Assembly (NCBI GenBank): GCA_902363575.1
Contig: CABJAJ010000003.1
Span: 248,001 to 312,000 of the forward strand
DNA: 64,000 nucleotides
Direction: 5' to 3'
DNA from: Rikenellaceae bacterium
Lineage (GTDB): Bacteria > Bacteroidota > Bacteroidia > Bacteroidales > Rikenellaceae
Positions 62,047 to 64,000 of the stretch are shown here, in pieces. The notes beneath the pieces are model-generated. The model did no database searches. It saw nothing but the letters and a program-made list of their open reading frames with translations, and had not been told where the DNA came from. Position 1 is the first letter of the stretch, and each line of letters opens with the position of its first letter. Position numbers and translations under genes: made by a program.

Positions 62047-63336
62047 TCAGCGGACGCGGGTTTCGCAATAGGCGCAGCGGAGGCCGTCGCCGGTTGCGCG
62101 GAACAGCGGCTCGACGGGTTCAGTGGCCGAAATGCAGCGGGGATTGGGACAACGGTGGGGCGTGCCGTCCGGCGCGGGTATGGCAGCGTGCGTAAAGCCG
62201 CAAGCGGCATCCGATACGGTATCCGCATCGGGTGCGGCATCTGTGCCGGCGTCGGGCGAGGCGGTGCCGGGCATAACCTTGCAAGCCGCGCCGGCTGCCG
62301 CATTTGCGCCGCAGGCGGTATCTGCACCCTCGGGGTGTGTGGCGGCAGCGGATGTGTGGCTGCGCGTGGCGGCAGCGGACGTGAGGCAGCGCGTGGCGGC
62401 ATCGGACGAGGCGGCGGGTTCGGCGGCCCAGCTTAGCAGCTTGAGGATGAGTGCCATACGGACGAATTTCCCGTTTTCGACCTGCCGGAAATAGGCTGCG
62501 CGTGGGTCACTGTCCACCTCGGGGGCGATTTCGTTCACGCGCGGCAGCGGATGCAGCACGATCATGTCGGGCCGTGCGGCGCCGAGTTTCGCGGCGTCGA
62601 GCACGAAGCTGTCCCGCACGCGCTCGAACTCCTCCTCGTCCAAAAAACGCTCCTTCTGTACGCGCGTCATATAGAGCACGTCCAGCTCGGGCATCGCCTC
62701 CTCGAGCGTGCGGGCTTCGCGGAACGTGATGCCGGTGAACTCCTGCATCTGCTGGAGCATGTAGTCCGGCAGCCGCAGCTCCTCGGGGGCGATCAGCACC
62801 ACGCGGATCCCCTCGTAACGGGCCAGCGCCCGGATGAGCGAGTGGACGGTGCGGCCGAACTTCAGGTCGCCGCAGAACCCGACGGTCAGCCTGTCGAGCC
62901 GCCCTTTTTCGCGCTTGATGGTCAGCAGGTCGGTCAGGGTTTGCGTGGGGTGGCTGTGGCTGCCGTCACCGGCGTTGATGACCGGGATGCCGGCATAGCG
63001 GGAGGCGACCAGCGGCGCCCCCTCCTTGTGGTGGCGCATGGCGATGATGTCAGCGAAACAGCGGATCACCCGCACGGTGTCGGCCACCGTCTCGCCCTTG
63101 GTGACGGATGACGAGGCGGCGTCGGAGAAGCCGATCACCTGACCACCGAGCTCCATCATCGCCGCCGTGAAGCTCAGGCGCGTGCGCGTGGAGGGTTCGT
63201 AAAAGAGGGTAGCCAGCTTACGGCCCCGGCAGGCGTCGGCGAAGCGCGGGCGGTCGGCGATGATCTCCTCTGCGAGAGCGATGATTTCGCCGGTTTTTTC
63301 GACCGTCAGGTCGGTCGGGTCGATGAGATGTTGCAT
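62047..63336 (-). CDS. pyrB: Aspartate carbamoyltransferase fused to a PyrI-type zinc domain
   Basis: 429 residues. Residues 1-310 are a complete ATCase catalytic chain: [12 protein letters not shown] (carbamoyl-phosphate site), MRHHKEGAP (H134-type), HPTQTLTD, and [11 protein letters not shown]. It joins carbamoyl phosphate and aspartate in pyrimidine synthesis. Then comes an 80-residue Ala/Thr/Ser/Asp low-complexity linker with direct repeats. The last 40 residues are [19 protein letters not shown] and LRCAYCE, the four-cysteine zinc domain of the regulatory chain PyrI. The nucleotide-binding allosteric domain of PyrI is absent. PyrB-PyrI fusions are known (Thermotoga), but this version keeps only the zinc domain. 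Confidence 0.85.
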   Translation of the reverse strand: MQHLIDPTDLTVEKTGEIIALAEEIIADRPRFADACRGRKLATLFYEPSTRTRLSFTAAMMELGGQVIGFSDAASSSVTKGETVADTVRVIRCFADIIAMRHHKEGAPLVASRYAGIPVINAGDGSHSHPTQTLTDLLTIKREKGRLDRLTVGFCGDLKFGRTVHSLIRALARYEGIRVVLIAPEELRLPDYMLQQMQEFTGITFREARTLEEAMPELDVLYMTRVQKERFLDEEEFERVRDSFVLDAAKLGAARPDMIVLHPLPRVNEIAPEVDSDPRAAYFRQVENGKFVRMALILKLLSWAAEPAASSDAATRCLTSAAATRSHTSAAATHPEGADTACGANAAAGAACKVMPGTASPDAGTDAAPDADTVSDAACGFTHAAIPAPDGTPHRCPNPRCISATEPVEPLFRATGDGLRCAYCETRVR

Positions 63337-63538
63337 AGTCCTTCGTTTATTCGTGGTTCGTTCGCTTCGGCGCCGGGAGGTCCGGCGCCGGGTTTTCCGG
63401 CTCTGTGTTTCCGGGTTGCGGGTCTTTTCCGGCTCTGTGTTTCCGGGTTGCGTGGCTTTCCCGGCTCCGTGTTTTCGGGTTGCGGGACTTTTCGGGCTCC
63501 GTAATTCGGTTTCCGGCGGCCCTGTTCTTCCGGGTGGC
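63337..63538. repeat. Tandem-like repeats upstream of pyrB
   Basis: Repeating segments of about 30 bp such as TTTTCCGGCTCTGTGTTTCC and GGGTTGCGGG occur three or four times. Rich in T/G with C/G runs. No gene is supported; the minus frame 63347-63682 is low complexity. Confidence 0.6.
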
Positions 63539-63704
63539 TTGCCGATTTCCGGGCCGTCGGGTTTTTACGGACGGATGTCCGGCAGGGCTTCGGCCAGGGC
63601 TGGCTGCCGTTTTTTTTCTCCGGGCTGCCTTCCCCCGATTTTCCTTTTCAGTCTGTTCCGCTATCGGGCTTGTTCCGCCCAAGCCTGTTCCACCTCCGGG
63701 CCTG
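63539..63704. repeat. Direct repeat, left copy (166 bp)
   Basis: Runs from CTTGCCGATTTCCGGGCCGT to CACCTCCGGGCCTG and is closely similar, with scattered changes, to 63821-63986. The copies are 282 bp apart. Confidence 0.7.
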
Positions 63705-63820
63705 TCTCACCTTCGGGCCCGCCCTGTTCTCTTTCCCTGGTTTGCACCCTCTCGGGTAACAGGGGCCGGGCGGTTTTCGCCGGGTTTCCGGATCGGCGGG
63801 AGGGGCTGTTCGGGCTGCGC

Positions 63821-63986
63821 TTGCCGATTTTCCGGGCCGTCGGGTTTTTGCGGACGGGTGTCCGGCGGGGCTTCGGCCAGGGTTGGCTGCCGGATTTTCT
63901 CCGGGCTGCCTTGTCCCGATTTTCCTTTTCAGCCTGTTCCGCTATCGGGCTTGTTCCGCCCCCGAGCCTGTCCACCTCCGGGCCTG
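63821..63986. repeat. Direct repeat, right copy (166 bp)
   Basis: Second copy of the 166-bp repeat; it reaches nearly to the window end, so more copies may follow outside. Frames on the minus strand (63661-63975) are Arg/Glu-rich and look non-coding. Confidence 0.7.
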
Positions 63987-64000
63987 CCCTGGTCTCTTTC

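Noticed and set aside
63661..63975. Arg/Glu-rich minus-strand frame
   Set aside because: It follows the direct repeat and GC-rich composition; no folded domain.
1..64000. rRNA operon or ordinary tRNA genes
   Set aside because: None recognised by eye; only the atypical tRNA-like fold at 29969-30106.

Overview
Organism and overall character. The window looks like chromosome of a high-GC Bacteroidota, probably an Alistipes/Rikenellaceae-type gut anaerobe (inference). Support: promoters with the Bacteroidota -7 box TAnnTTTG, almost no Shine-Dalgarno sequences, a BtuG-BtuB cobalamin locus, TonB-dependent receptors, a BACON-type lipoprotein and Mu-like phage genes of the type seen in Bacteroides. 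Chromosomal flanks (1-6.8 kb and 56-64 kb) are GC-rich; the middle (about 24-54 kb) is poorer in GC and accessory in nature.

Layout. (1) 1-6773: end of a surface protein, then a corrinoid uptake operon btuG-btuB-btuF-lipoprotein-btuC-btuD. (2) 6755-23656, minus strand: a Mu-like contractile-phage structural cluster transcribed portal, morphogenesis protein, protease/scaffold, capsid, sheath, tube, tail chaperone (with a probable -1 frameshift product), tape measure, DUF6046-like and gpD-like hub. Terminase, baseplate wedge, fibres and lysis genes are not seen, and the cluster runs directly into the 3' end of btuD. Between tube and chaperone sits a foreign block: a divergent RloA/RloB-type defence pair and a thioredoxin gene, bounded by terminators. 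(3) 23.9-28.4 kb: KilA-N/antirepressor gene flanked by two paralogous small genes, then a cluster of inverted repeats and a minus-strand gene. (4) 28.4-30.1 kb: AT-rich gene-poor stretch ending in a tRNA-like fold. (5) 30.1-53.3 kb: a long, nearly co-directional block of small acidic and zinc-ribbon proteins with an M20-type peptidase, a reverse transcriptase, an N6-methylase-like protein, a minimal tyrosine recombinase, an ADP-ribosyltransferase-type protein, a PAPS-reductase-type protein and an RNase H. A urea transporter gene lies inside it on the other strand. The block ends at a strong terminator at 53.25 kb, followed by a truncated phosphoesterase. (6) 53.9-56.2 kb: HTH protein, structured leader RNA and MNT/HEPN-type gene. 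(7) 56.5-64 kb: nucleoside hydrolase-FmdE fusion, TonB receptor, GC-rich tandem repeats, DUF421 protein and an aspartate carbamoyltransferase fused to a PyrI-type zinc domain.

Most interesting point. Directly behind the reverse transcriptase (stop at 36232) lies an array of about 1.05 kb made of conserved linkers alternating with long hairpins whose sequences are all different. Six good hairpins occur in the array and a seventh about 1.9 kb downstream. Linkers carry a shared box close to ATAAAGCAATGTGCCG. The array is bracketed by a 13-nt direct repeat. I know of no described family with this arrangement; it could be a set of RNA templates or effector RNAs for the RT, or a record of captured hairpins.

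All function calls rest on reading motifs and gene order by eye; no database search was run.
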